A DNA stretch of 64,000 bases from Luscinia megarhynchos (Eukaryota; Chordata; Aves; Passeriformes; Turdidae), in the NCBI GenBank assembly GCA_034336665.1, contig CM067564.1, positions 44,514,951-44,578,950 on the forward strand. The letters run 5' to 3'. The notes below the pieces were generated by a model. It ran no database searches. It worked only from the letters and a program-made list of their open reading frames with translations, and had not been told where the DNA came from. Shown here in pieces: positions 32,991-45,080 of this stretch (position 1 is the first letter of the stretch; the number at the start of each line of letters is the position of its first letter). Made by a program: the position numbers and the translations under genes.

Positions 32991-35779
32991 GGGAGTCATG
33001 AAATTGCCTCTGGTTACTCCTAAACTGCAGGGGACTGAAGCCTCGTGTCTGTGGTTGGCCTCCACAGGGGGATCTGCTGGCTCAGAGTGGGCACTCCGTG
33101 TCCCAGGGCCACCAGAGAGGGTGGCAGAGCCATCCTCACCCTGCAGCTTTGGAGATTTGGTCTCACAAAAGCACTTCAGCCCAAGGTGCTTTGGAAATTT
33201 CTCCCCTAATAATTCTGGAATTAGTGGCTGCAGACAGAAAATGGGAGGTATTTTAATGTAACATAGGGAAGATATTCCTCTGCTTCTCACTTCTATGCTC
33301 TGATTGGGAGAAAATCACATGAACAATAACAGAGTTTCTGCAGACTTCCCTTTTATGTGAACAGTGTGGTTTAGACTCTCACCTGAGCCCCCCCTTTGAT
33401 GCTGCTCCCCTCTCCTGCTCCTGCATTTCCCTTCTCCCACTCACTTTTAACTCCCTTTGATCTCTCTGCAGTGTCTCATAGCCTGTTTAGCTCAGCCTTC
33501 AGCTTAAGCCAAATCAGCTCCATTAAAAAAAATCTTGCTGAAAGGAAAGGAATACAGAGCACATGGGAGTGTCAGTGTCACATCTGTCCCTCAAATTTCT
33601 GAGGGGCTGGTTGGAGAGTTTTTGGGTCAAGGAGCCATCTCTTTTCTGTACATGTTTAACCCTAAGAAGTTCAGAGCATCTTCCACAGAGTTCCTCACCC
33701 ATCAGATTCTCCCAATAACTCTGGCAACACCAGGGGCTGCTTCAGGCAGCTGGAAAATCTACTGTCCCAGAATAAAACATCATGGAAATAAAAATAGGTT
33801 TTTCAGTGGCTTTTTTCAACTCTCATTTAACTATATTATACCAAGAGGGGACCCAGTCAGCCCAGCAGAGACCCCAGATCCATGGACAGCTGTATTCCAA
33901 AAATTACCCAGATATTGCATTGCATATTTTATGCCTTATTTTTACTGACCAGGTCCTTCCTCATACCATATCCTTATGGCATTTCCTTCTGGCACATGGA
34001 AAGAATTGGTGAACATTACAGAACATCTGGCATTGCAATCACATAAATCACTGCAGCCATGATTTACCTGGAAGGTCACCACATCTGTAGAACACAGGGG
34101 AGGTTTGGGGGGAAAAATAAGAAGGATTAACTTCCTGAGAAATGTCTTCTGCAAAGAAAGCAAATGAAATTACACTTTGGTGTATTGGAAAGGGGGGGAA
34201 AGGGCAGAGCCAAGAGGATGCACGTAAAATGAGGGAGGCAGGCTGAGAATGGCTCTCTCTGTCTCAGACAGCAGGAACGAGACAGATATTCAATGCAAAG
34301 GAAATCTCTTGTCTTCCAAAGTGTAATTAGGCTGAGGGACTCATTTCCATAAGATGTCAATGAGGCCAGGAACTCAGCCAGACACAAGGAAGGCTCGGAC
34401 ATTTATGAGGATAACCCCAACATCTGAAGTTGTAACAGCTGATGTAAAATCAAAAACTCTCAGGAGAGATCTAACATCCTATGTTTCAGACTTTAAATTA
34501 GGAGGATAGCTTGTTATGGGGCAACAAATAATTTTCCCTCTGTCTTGGAGTGTACCAACACTTTTCTTTGAACCTTCTGCCAATGACCTCAGCCAGGAGC
34601 AGTGTCCTGCTTTGACATCCCAGATCCCTGGGTGCTGGGAGAAGCCCTGAGTGACAGGGGAGAGGATATCCCTTAATTATGTCTATGTGGTGATCCAGCT
34701 CAGATGCCAAAGTGAGAGCAGAAGGCAAACTCTGCACAGGAAGGCAAAATCTTGCTGGTCCCCACTGATGTTTTTGTACCCTGGGGTTCTACACCCTGAA
34801 TTCTCAGTGTGGGCCAGAACAGCAGGGATGTATCTGTGCCCTCAGCCCACGAGGAAAACATCACTTCAGCTTGGTTATCCTGTTGTATCCCCCACTCTGG
34901 ACACCCAGGAGCCCTCAGTCCTTCCAGCCAGGAGGAAACACCAACCCTCTGTGCCTTTATTCTGCATCTGCACTGCCACCCCCTGTGCTGCCTTTCCACT
35001 TTTAAAGGTTTATGGCTTGAGACACAGCATTACTGGTGTGAACTCTGTGGATAAATCAGCCAGAGAGTTTACACTAAACACAGGGATTTTACAGGCCAGG
35101 AATTTGGAGGCCAGTGGGTCTCATCATGAAAATCTGTGCTGTGGCATGGTAATCAGCCTCATCACTAAAATGTGTTAATCAGTTCTCTCTTTCAAACCTG
35201 GAGCAGGTCTTTTACCCTGTGATTGAGGTGGGTTGGGCTGTGACATCCCTTCCTTGGCAGGAGGGAGCAGGGATGTTCGTGGGCTGGGGTTTGCTGCTGC
35301 TCCTTGGGTGATTTTGAACAGCAAAAATATCCCCTGGGATGAGAGAGATCCGTGGTGAGGCTGCTGTAGGTCCAAACATCTCCCACTCCAGGTATCTGCA
35401 TCCGTCCAGCTTTGGGATTTCATATCCCACATTTCCTCTGTCCTCTCCCCCCTCCATGTCCCTGAGAGCCCCAGAGCACCAAGGAGCAATTTTTGATGAA
35501 CTGCCCATTTCCCAGTGGAAAAGGCCAGGAGCCCACGTCTTTGGTTGGGTGATGGGAATCTTCAGATGTATTCCAGCTTCAGAAAAATGAAAATGTCCTT
35601 TAGATCAGGGTAACTAATCCTGCTTATGCTGTAAAGCCCTGGATGAACAGTCGATTCCACTTTCTTGTCAGATCCTAATCTGACATGCTGATAATGAAGA
35701 AAGGGAGGAGAAATCACAGGGAGGAAATCAGGAGGAAAGCTGTGTCATTGGGGAGGGGTGGGGGATTTGCAGGTCAGGA
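32991..35779. other. intergenic or intronic DNA, no gene recognised
   Basis: A 2.8-kb stretch free of named repeats. A 175-codon plus-strand frame at 34651-35178 and a 137-codon frame at 33535-33948 lack any domain I recognise and are overlapped by frames on the other strand. Confidence 0.5.
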
Positions 35780-35806
35780 GGGGAAGGGGAAGGGGGAAAG
35801 GGAGGG
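35780..35806 (+). other. G-quadruplex-type motif
   Basis: Five G runs of 3 to 5 bases with A-only loops of 2, 2, 3 and 1 bases. More G runs lie just upstream (35751-35764). It is purine-only on the plus strand. Confidence 0.75.
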
Positions 35807-37411
35807 AGTATGGACAAGCTTTAAAATTAAATTGAATATTAGGAGCAGGAAAATCTAGTGGAGACAGGCTGCCCTGAAAGTGATACAGGCTGGAGATGGA
35901 GAGAGACAAAGGATGACAGCAGATCAGTTTAAGCATGAAAGAATTGAAAGGAAAAGAATAATAATGTTGGCTTGTAAGGCTGGAATCAGATTATAGTTTC
36001 CTCCAGTGAATTAACTCTCCCCTAATGTGGTGCAGGGGGCTTTGCAGGGCTGGTGAGATTCCCTCTGTTGGGTGGCACTGGGACATTAAGCTGAGATGTG
36101 TGTGTGTCTCCTTATAACCCTGCCCATGGTAAATCTCTCAGAGGGCTGCTCTGGGTGTTCCTGTGGGGAGGGAGGTGTCAGAGGTGTTTGGGGTTTGGAG
36201 GAGGCCACACAGTGAAATGGGAGCCTGTGTTTGTGTGAGGCTGTGACACGAAATTCTGTGTGTTTGTGTCAGCCAGAGTCACCCTGAAATCCCAGGCTCT
36301 CTGCTCAGGGTGGGGCTGGCAGGGAGCCACCTGCAGCTGGGGGTCCCAAGGTCTCCAGGAGCTGCTGGCCCATCCCCAGCAGGTGAGATGAGCCAGCACT
36401 GGGATGCAGGAGATCAGGAGGAGGGTGTGGGATCTCACAGTTCTGGTGTTCAGTGGACTGAGCACAGCTGGAGAAGTTGTGGGGGCATTGAGGAATCCAG
36501 CTAAGAGCAGCAGCATCCTCTCCTCGTGGAGGTTTGGCTGGAGAAGAGGAGCCTGGATGGGAACCAGAATGCTTTTTTTTTTTTCTCATGAGTTTCTCTC
36601 TCATATTCATGAGTGTCAGAGCCAGCAGAGCCCAGCCTTTATGTTGTTGTTTCTCCAGCTCTCCAGGATCTTAGATCAGGATGACAGTGGGATGAAGTCC
36701 AGCTCAATAGGCAGCCTTCCCTCTCTCTCTCCTGCCAAATCTTGTCATTTGTTTTCTTGTGGCTGTAGCCTGTTAATCCTGCCCAAGCAGGATTATTTTA
36801 ATTTGAGATTATCAGTGCAAACACCTGAGCTCCCCCAGTAGTTATTTGTTACAGGGGGACATGTAGAACCTTTCATCTTCATGAGACCTGCGAGGATCCC
36901 TCTCCTTAGTGCTCCCAGACTATCTGGTGTGAATGGAAAACTTTGATTCAAAGAGAAAAAGAGAAGAAGGAGTCATGGGACTCAGGGAAAGACAAAGGCA
37001 GGGGTGCTCAAAGAGCTGGAATGAGCTCTCCATAAAGAGAGTATAATCTAGGATGCTGCAGAGATGTCTAGGAAGGCTTGAGATGGAATACATAAAATTA
37101 AGAGTGTCAGGGAAAGGATGAGTTGGCTGCTCATGTACTTTTCCAGAGTAGGAACCTGGAGAAAGTGCAGTCAGGTTGTGGAGTTTCTTGCCATGGATAA
37201 ATAGTTGGTGCTCAAAGTTAATGAGGGTTCAGGGAAGAGCAGAGAAGTTCAAAGAAAAATCAAGACAGTGGTATTAAATTCAGGGAGAACATACAGAAGT
37301 CCCTGAGTCTCAAATGGCTGGAGGCAGGGAAAGTACCAGGGAGGAAATTCCACAAGCTCTCCCCTTGTCCTTATGCATTATTCATATGCCTGTAGCTACT
37401 TTTGGAGACAG
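35807..37411. other. intergenic or intronic DNA, nothing recognised
   Basis: Short (GT)n at about 36099-36108 and a T run near 36573. No exon recognised. Confidence 0.5.
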
Positions 37412-37708
37412 CCAGTTGGGAGGAACAACCAGTGGAGCTGCTGTGCCATGGGCAGGGACACCTCCCACTGTCCCAGCCTGCTCCAAACCCATCCAGCCTG
37501 AACATTTCCAGGGATCCAGGGGCAGCCACAGCTTCTCTGGGCACCCTGTGCCAGGGCCTCACCACCTCACAGGGAAGAATTTCTTCCTAATATCCACATC
37601 TAAATTTCTCCTCTTTTGGTTAAAAACCATTCCCCTTTACCCAGTCACTACCTGCTCATGTAAAAACTCCCCCTCCCTCTTTTTGATAAGCTCCATTTAA
37701 GTACTGAA
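37412..37708 (-). mobile_element. CR1 LINE 3' fragment, ~300 bp
   Basis: 'ccatgggcagggacacctcc', 'ccagggatccaggggcagcc', 'cagcttctctgggcaccctg', 'gaatttcttcctaatatcc' and 'gtactgaaagg' follow reverse-complement CR1 in order. Confidence 0.95.
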
Positions 37709-38279
37709 AGGATAAACCTTGGGTGTCTGAGAAGAGTTAAACTCACAGTTTTTCTTCTTTAAATCAATCCTGACTAAGCGTGAGTGGTGTGACAGCACCT
37801 GAAACCAGAGCCAGGCTTGGCTTTTCCCCATGACACAGATTCTGGATGGCAAAGAGAAGATGTCACTCTTGCACTGGGGTTTCTTGTGCCTTCTTTGTGG
37901 CCCTTGTCTGCTGTGCATTCCAAACACAAAGCAATCCCCAGTGTGCTTCAGATAAGGGCAGGCCCATCCATACCTCGGTGACAGTGTTGTGACAGTGACA
38001 CACCCAATCCAACTTATTCCAGAGCACCCGAGAAACTCATTGTCCTCTGCAGCAGCCCTGGGATAATTAACCCTGTCATTTGTGCTCCTATGGAGTGCTT
38101 TGTTCCACCAGCCTGAGCTCCAGCCTTCAGCATTGCTTCTCTCTGGTCATTTCCTCCCAGATCCCTCTATCTGCTGGGAAAGGAGGTGATAAATGACTCC
38201 CTGCTAACCACTCTCTGCATTTCTGCAGCACCTTGCTGAAAAGTTATCACTGGAGGAGCTGCAGATGATGCTGAACTTC
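37709..38279. other. intergenic or intronic DNA, nothing recognised
   Basis: No exon or repeat family recognised. Confidence 0.5.
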
Positions 38280-38400
38280 AATTAGGTCTCAAATTAGTTG
38301 TGCAGGGTGACATTTTCCAATCATGCAACATTAGCATCCTCCCTAATTATGAAAATGTAAAGCTAACTTCTGTTTCATAATAAATTAGGCTTGTTCTCTC
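38280..38400. promoter_or_regulatory. AT-rich homeodomain-motif patch with an imperfect hairpin
   Basis: AATTAG occurs at least three times and CTAATTAT once within 120 bases. CCTAATTATGAAA (38342-38354) and TTTCATAATAAATTAGG (38373-38389) are imperfect reverse complements. The octamer-like ATCATGCAACAT lies between. No transposon covers it. Regulatory function is inference only. Confidence 0.22.
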
Positions 38401-40489
38401 TATCTAAAACACACAAGCCCTCACAGCACAATCTCCAGCAGGTTTTCTCTTCCTGTTTTGCTGATGCTTGGGGGCAGACTGGACCACAGTGACCTCCCTG
38501 TCCTCTAAAGGTCAGGAGTGGTGTCTGGTCAGGGGGCAGGGGAAGGGAAATCAGAAAAAAAATGGGAAAATACACTGAGGAATGGGGCTTTAACAGTGCT
38601 GGGCACAGCCTTGGGTGCTCCCACACCAACCAGCTTCTTTCTTCAAGGAATAGAGGGAAGGGGCAGGAGGAAAAATCCTGTTTTCTCCCTTCTCCACTGA
38701 ACTTTGGCACCTCAGGTTTGCTCAGCCCACCGGTCCAACCCTGGGAGAGGTATTGGAGCCTCCCTCCCATCACAGTGCTGGCAAATCCATCGGGGGTAAG
38801 ATTGCAGGGATGCTACCACACACCTGATCCTATTTGTTCCCAACAAAATCAGGCAGCAGAGCATGCAGGTGAACGGACATAAGAAAAAAATAAAAAAAAA
38901 AGACCCACCAGCATGAGCTTTTGTATCAGAGAACAGCTTGTGTAAACACCACAACTACCGAAGAATAGAAAAAAAAGTCAGATATTTTTTGTACAGTCAG
39001 TAGAATTAGAAGAAAATTCTTTTTTTGAGCATTTCCACAATGGTGGGGGAGTGTGTCTCTAAATAAGAGACCACTTAGAGCTGCCTCATCGTGGTTAATG
39101 CTGGAAAAGGGATCAGGAACTACCTGGCTCTTGCCAGAGAAGTTTTGCAGCACTGCTGTGTGTTTCCTGGAGACCAGCAGACATTGCTGAAAGTAAGTGA
39201 AGTCACCTCTGTGCAGGGTCTGGGCAGCAAATCTTTCACCCCTCCACACATCCCAAGCTGTTCTGTGTCACTGAAAATAATGGGGCCTCTCCAAACTGCC
39301 TGGAAACTGCTGGTTTTTCAGCCTGGCTGAGTTGAGTAGGTTCAAGTAATGCTAAAGATGCCTGAAAAACAAAGCAGCCAATTATTGCATCTCTGCATCA
39401 GAAGGAACAGGGAGCTGCAGAGAGTGGCTGACAGGCAGCTACATAATGCACTAACGAGCAGGGTGGCTGGAATCTGTCACAGCACTAATGAAGGTCAGGA
39501 TAAGACACCTGCATATTTTAAGGAGTGAGATGTGTGCATCTGAAGATGCCCAGATGTGACATTTAAAGACAGAGATCATAAACTAAATGCAATCACTGCT
39601 GAGAACTGGAGCCTGGGATTGCACAGGACACATGGATAAAATAATTAAACACAGTTTAAGAGCTGGGAGTGGAGAAGGGTTGGAGTCTGTGGAGAAGCTG
39701 GAGAACCAGTAACTTCTGGAGTGAAACTAATCCAAGGGAGAAGCCAATTCTGCTGTGCAGAATCCCCCAACAACATGGATGAAATTTTCCAAAAACTGGA
39801 GAAAGTGAGAGAGCATTCAGCTTGCCATGCAGGGAAAGGGGAGCAGCTGAAGCAGAGAAGGGGATTTGCAGTATCCTTTTCTACAGAGTAACCTAATTCA
39901 CCATGAGAACACTGCAGAGGCACTTAAATAGGGCAAGGGAAAGCACTGTGTAAGCAAACTCACTGCAAAGCCCAGGGAATGCTGGAAAGCACAGAGAGTG
40001 GGCTGCAAACTGCAGCTCCTCTGCTTTCAGCTGCAGTTTTCATTTGAAAGCTCATTTATTGCTGCAAAAGCAAAAAAAAAAAATTAAAAAGTAGTGAAAA
40101 CCTAAAAAAATCAGGCTAGTTTCATTCAGTAATCAGTTAAAAGTGTCCCCTTTAGGAGCCCAGGATGTGAAAGGGGCAATGTCCTCCCCAAAACTACCTG
40201 CAAAAGTGCTGGAAGTGCCGTTGGGCAAATCCTGTGGTTTTGAATATCCAATTCTGAGCACAGGCACAGCTCTGAGTGCTCTTCTCAATCCCACATGCCA
40301 CACATAAGCAAAAACCCAACAATCAAACAATAATTCTATAATAAAGCAAAAATTACAGAGACTTGATGCAAGATTTGTTCTTTCAGGCATCAGGATGTTT
40401 CCTCTGCCTGTTCCTTTCCCATGCTCTGAAATAATCTGATTTTTATCTGCCACGGTGGTTTTTTTTTCCTTTTTTTTCCCCCCCAATCA
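38401..40489. other. intergenic or intronic DNA, nothing recognised
   Basis: A-rich run at 38881-38902. No exon or named repeat recognised. Confidence 0.5.
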
Positions 40490-41060
40490 ATTCAATTGCT
40501 GCAGCGAGCCTAACAAGCATTTTGAATAATGAGTTTGTTTTCGGGGTTGAAGGGCTTTGCTTGTTCATCCTGGCTTTGGAGAGAGCTGCCTCTGTGTTCG
40601 CAGTGCCAAAAGGGAGCCGGCGCTGCAAAGCACACGAGGAAGGATCAATACTTTAAATGCATTAACACTGGTGAGTTCCAAATGAAGTTAGTGGCTGCTG
40701 AGCATCACTGATTTCACAGTAAGTCTCAGCTCAGTTGGTTAATTTTTCTGAAGGATCAATGCCACCGCTGATGGTTACTGAAGTTTCTTCCTCCGCCAAG
40801 CGCGAGGGGGTTTTGAAATGAGCTCCACGGGGGATCACAAACCAACTGGTCCGTGTAAATAACAGGAGCATGGGTAATTCTCTTAATCTGTCAAGACCAG
40901 CACGGCAAAGACAGGAATCATAAAACCTGAACTAAACCAGCTTCGAATTTTGGATCTAAATTTCACAGTTCCTCTTGTCGTACGGGGTCAGACAAAACCG
41001 CCAGAGCTCTCAGGAGAGATGGAGCTGAAAGCCACGACCTCCATCCAAACAGAATGAAAC
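40490..41060. promoter_or_regulatory. CpG-retaining, repeat-free patch, candidate conserved regulatory element
   Basis: Close to twenty CpGs remain in ~570 bases, among them GAGCCGGCGCTG, CTCCGCCAAGCGCGAGG, TGTCGTACGGGG, AACCGCC and CCACGACC. This contrasts with the CpG-poor kilobases around it. It is not GC-rich enough overall to look like a classical CpG-island promoter, and no long frame or clear splice site is present. It carries no CR1 or LTR sequence. Constraint or hypomethylation is the inferred explanation. Confidence 0.38.
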
Positions 41061-42035
41061 TTTTCTGTACTATTCTGGCAATATTGGGTCTTTCAGGATC
41101 TTAAACTCTTTAGGAAATCTCATGGAGGTACTGTAAACTGATGCCTTTATGCTGTCAATAAACTTTATATTGATCTCTTTTTCTCGCTGGGGTCAAGTCT
41201 CCCTGACAGAATTCAGCTGTCCATAGGCAGAGTGCATGATTCCCACTCCAAAAAAAAGAGGAAAGGGATGGAAACCTGGGTGGAAGAGTCCAGGAAATGG
41301 TTTAAGAGGAGATTGTATGTCAGGAGGAGAAAGAGACCCAAGGTCTGGAGGAAAAGAAGAGACAACAAAGCAACCAACATGGAGAAACTTTGTCTGTGGG
41401 ACAGAAACCTGGGGAAGCACCAGTAAGAAAAATGGAAAACAGAAAAATGAATCCCTTTTTAGGGATATTTATGCACATCAGCAAAATAAACTCACCAGTC
41501 AAGACTCAAAGAACCCAGGAGCTCAGTGTGAGGAGTTGCATTTGGAGCTGGATGGTAATTAGAGTAATCTGAACTATCTAAAGGAGGGTTTGACTCCATT
41601 ACACCCAGTTTAGCCAGGAGGGCTCCATCATAGATCCACATTTATCATGGATTTGAATCTCAGCCATTTAAAGAACAGGAGTGATCAGCACAGAATTCCA
41701 GCTGAATTTAAGGCCTTAAAGACTCAAGTCTGTATCTACTATAGCTCCCTATTTAGGTATCTGAATAATTTTCATATCAGTTTTTAGACCTAAAAAGAAG
41801 GAGATCTACCAAGGAACAGAGCAATGGAAATGTCCACCCACAGCTGACCTAGATACAAACCCTTATCGTTGTTTTGATTTGATTTTTTGTTTTATTTTTG
41901 CTGATTGTCACAACTTCAAGCAGACAAAATTCCTACCTTCACCTGGAGGCAATTGCTACCTTGCTGCAACCTTCATATCATTACCCTGTCATAAGAAATA
42001 CCTTGGGTTCTTTCTTGTGATCCTTTTTCTGGATT
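41061..42035. other. intergenic or intronic DNA, nothing recognised
   Basis: A-rich patches. Overlapping frames near 41193-41572 show no domain. Confidence 0.5.
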
Positions 42036-42165
42036 CCCCAGCTCTGGAAATGCTCCAGGCAAGGCTTGGAGCACCCTGGGATAGTGGAAGGTGTCCCTGC
42101 CCATGGCAGAACTGGATGATTTTTAAGGTCCCTTCCAACCCAAACCCTTCTGTGATTCCATGACT
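42036..42165 (+). mobile_element. CR1 LINE 3' end fragment
   Basis: 'ggaaatgctccagg', 'cttggagcaccctgggatag', 'ggaaggtgtccctgcccatgg', 'ggtcccttccaacccaaacc' and 'tctgtgattccatga' make a clear sense-strand CR1 terminus. Confidence 0.95.
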
Positions 42166-42970
42166 TACAAATCCAACACATACAAAAGTTATGGGGCAAA
42201 CTCCTAAAAAAAAAAAAAAAAAATCCCTCCATATTTAAATAATAACTAAGCTTTCCATACTTTCCTTTGCTGGAAATGGCATTCCAAGTAGTTTTTGCCC
42301 TACTGAATGAAGGCTTGGAACATTCTTGCCTCCTTTTCCAAACAGAAGACAAGAATCACAAGTAATCTTGTGGTCCCCATAAAGGTGGTGGGTCTTTAAA
42401 TAGAGTTGCTTGATGCACTTGAAATTTCTTGACTAAAACAAAAAGGGAAAAAAATAGACTTTTTCATGCATATCTTTTAAAAAAAGCACTCAACCAAACA
42501 AAAACAGAACAAAACAGAAAAATCCCAAAAAAACCCCAAAAACCCCACAACCAAAACCAACACATCTTTTATTTTGGGATAGGTGGCCTTAGCTTAAAAA
42601 AAAAAAAAAGATAATGAGACTTGTGCTAAAATTGGAGAGCTGTCAACACTGTGTGTTCTTGCTATACATTAAAAGTCACTTAGAAAGGAGCAGGAACTCA
42701 GGCTATTTTCATGTATGCACAGAACAGGTGGGGAATTTGCAAATTGCTGACAACATTTTCAAATTTGACAAATAAAAAAAAAAAAACAGGCAACAGAAAA
42801 CTTTGCCCTACCCCCCAAAAAAAAGGTTTGTATTTATCCTTTCTTCATTTTTGGAAGCTGGGGATTATATGATAGATTGTTGTTTTCTGGCAGTGATATT
42901 AGAAGATTTTCAGTCTAAAAGGGAAAGTGTGTTCTATTACCATCAGCAACAGGGATATTAAAGCCTTTAT
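42166..42970. repeat. A-rich low-complexity region
   Basis: Includes an 18-base A run at 42206-42223, a CAAAA/CCAAAA-rich stretch at about 42425-42565 and further A runs near 42597 and 42774. No gene fragment precedes these, so they are not evidence of processed pseudogenes. Confidence 0.75.
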
Positions 42971-43168
42971 TCACAGACCCACAGGATCACAGACTGGTTT
43001 GGATTGGAAAAGATCTTTAAAACCCATCCAGCTCCACCCCTGCCATGGGCAGGGACACCTTGCACCATCCCAGGTTGTTCCAAGCCCCATCCAGCCTGGC
43101 CTTGGGCACTCCCAGGGATCCAGGAGCAGCCACAGCCTCATGACAACCTGTTCCAGTGGCTCCATTGT
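42971..43168 (-). mobile_element. CR1 LINE 3' fragment
   Basis: 'ggatcacagactggtttgga', 'ccatgggcagggacacc', 'caagccccatccagcctggc' and 'cagggatccaggagcagcc' form a reverse-complement CR1. Confidence 0.95.
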
Positions 43169-44202
43169 GTCCCCATGAGGGACACTCTTGGCTGGACATT
43201 TCCTTCTACGTGACAGGAAGACTTTGGAGTTGAAACAATTTTCCCAGGCAGTAAAATCCTTCCAAAGCTCATTATCTGGACGTTGGCTGGCACTCTGAGG
43301 ACAGAGATGGGGTCAGGTTGTTTAATCTCTTTCCTGGATGGCCTCGTTCCCCAGAGAGATGCACAAGGCTTTGGAGAAACCCAGAGGTTCATGCTGATAC
43401 CTCCTGGAAACAACAGCCACGGCTGGAGCTGTGTCTGCTCTCACCAGTTTGGAGACCTCAGTGAACATCTCCCTTTTTTGCTGCTATATTCTCTCTGCAA
43501 TTGATGCAGGGGAATGAAAAGGAGCAGGTTTGCACTGGCAGGAAGAAAGCTGCAGGTGCTGGGAAGATAAGCACTGCAGGGTTTGAAAGGCTTTTAGGTG
43601 CCTTAACACTTGCTTAACCAGCTGTTAATTAAACAAAACATGCAGATAAGTTACAAAAGTGCCTCCAGTGCCCCCTAATGCTCTTCCTAACTATTGGTAC
43701 AGCCTGAATTAGGGCACAGGACATTTTCAAAGGCCACAGCCCCAACTCTTTAATCCTCTGAGGTTCACCAGGCAAGGTCTCAACTTTGTTTGACCCCTTT
43801 TAATTAATAGTATCCAACTGTATAATCGGGAAAAGTTGTTGGGAGATTTTTTTCTTCAAGAAAAGCTCCATGAGTTATTTTTTTTCAGAGGAAACAAGGA
43901 GCCCTGATTTCTCTGGGGTAATTACTGCAAGGCAGGCTGAGGCAAAGCAGTTGAAGTACATTTATTTCATCACAGGCACAATGCTAATTCAAAAACCTAT
44001 TAAAAATGACAGAGACAGGAGGAGTTCAGCCTACTCCATCCCTTCACAGCTTTACACTTCCTTAAATTCTTTCCCATGTGTGTTGTATATTCTCCCTGAA
44101 GTAGGTAGAATTCTGTATCCACACAGTCTGACCACTGCTGAAAAGTCTCTGTTCTTTATTTCCCAGGCCATCAGCAAGGGAACAGGTGTCCATCTATTTT
44201 CT
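43169..44202. other. intergenic or intronic DNA, nothing recognised
   Basis: A 167-codon frame starting at 43870 runs into the following CR1 and is not a gene. Confidence 0.5.
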
Positions 44203-44455
44203 GTGACAGGACAAGAGGAAAAAGCCTCAAGCAGTGCCAGGGGAGGTTCAGGCTGGATATTAGGAAAAATTTCTTCACTGAGGTGTTTCCAAGCATTGGA
44301 ACAGACTGTTTGGGGCAGTGGTGGTGTCACCACCCCTGGAAGTGCTCAAAAAACCTGTGGATGTGGCATCTGAGGGTGTTGTCTAATGGTGAACATGATG
44401 GTGATGCTGGGTTGGACTTTGATGATCTTTTTCCATCCTTAAAAATTCCATAATT
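44203..44455 (+). mobile_element. CR1 LINE 3' end fragment, ~250 bp
   Basis: 'gacaggacaagagg', 'ttcaggctggatattaggaa', 'aatttcttcactgagg', 'tggaagtgctcaaaaaacc' and 'tgatgatctttttccatcc' trace sense-strand CR1 of the same tail type as 16738-16940. Confidence 0.93.
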
Positions 44456-44991
44456 TAAAATGAAGTAGTGCCACAAAGTTAAGACATTTAACTATTGCAG
44501 ATTTTAATTTCTTGAATGCTCTGCATGTATTTTACAGCCCTTTCTCCACTTCCCTATCAGCACCAGCACTCCTGCTCCTGGGGTAGGAGTCCTCCACACA
44601 AAATATTAATGCTTGTAAAGAAAACCAACTGATTCTACCCAGGATCAGCATCTGACAGAGAAACTAAATAGACCTCTTTAACAGCTGGATAGCCTTATAT
44701 TTCAGTGGTATTGATCCACTGAAGTGTTATTTTGGCTATATTTCTGCCTGCAAAAATCTTTGATGCCATGCAAAATTACTCAGCAGACAGGGTGTGAATT
44801 ACAGTCTATAGCCATTAGCAGACTGCTAAAAAAGATTTGTTTTAATGCTCTAAAAATGGCACATGTGGTCCTGATTCTATTCATATTAATGTAAATCTGC
44901 AGGGGAAAAATGCTTTCTGTATGAAATTTGTTTCTTCATCAGTTAGACTTACTTAAATCAGACCTCCAACAATAGCTGCATGACTGGAGCA
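44456..44991. other. intergenic or intronic DNA, nothing recognised
   Basis: No exon or named repeat. Confidence 0.5.
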
Positions 44992-45080
44992 GGGAAGTTA
45001 TGGATGGCCCCATCCCTGGAAATGCTCAAGGTCAGGCTGGATGGGGCTCTGAGCAGCCTGGGGTAGTGGAAGGTGTCCAT
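44992..45080 (+). mobile_element. CR1 LINE fragment lacking its 3' terminus
   Basis: 'gatggccccatccctggaaa', 'gctcaaggtcaggctgg', 'tagtggaaggtgtcc' is sense-strand CR1. It is cut off before the usual terminal repeat. Confidence 0.9.

Noticed and set aside
42206..42223. Poly(A) runs (also 60346-60368 and 63434-63457) considered as tails of processed pseudogenes or SINEs.
   Set aside because: No gene-like or SINE-like sequence lies upstream of any of them, and avian CR1 does not end in poly(A).
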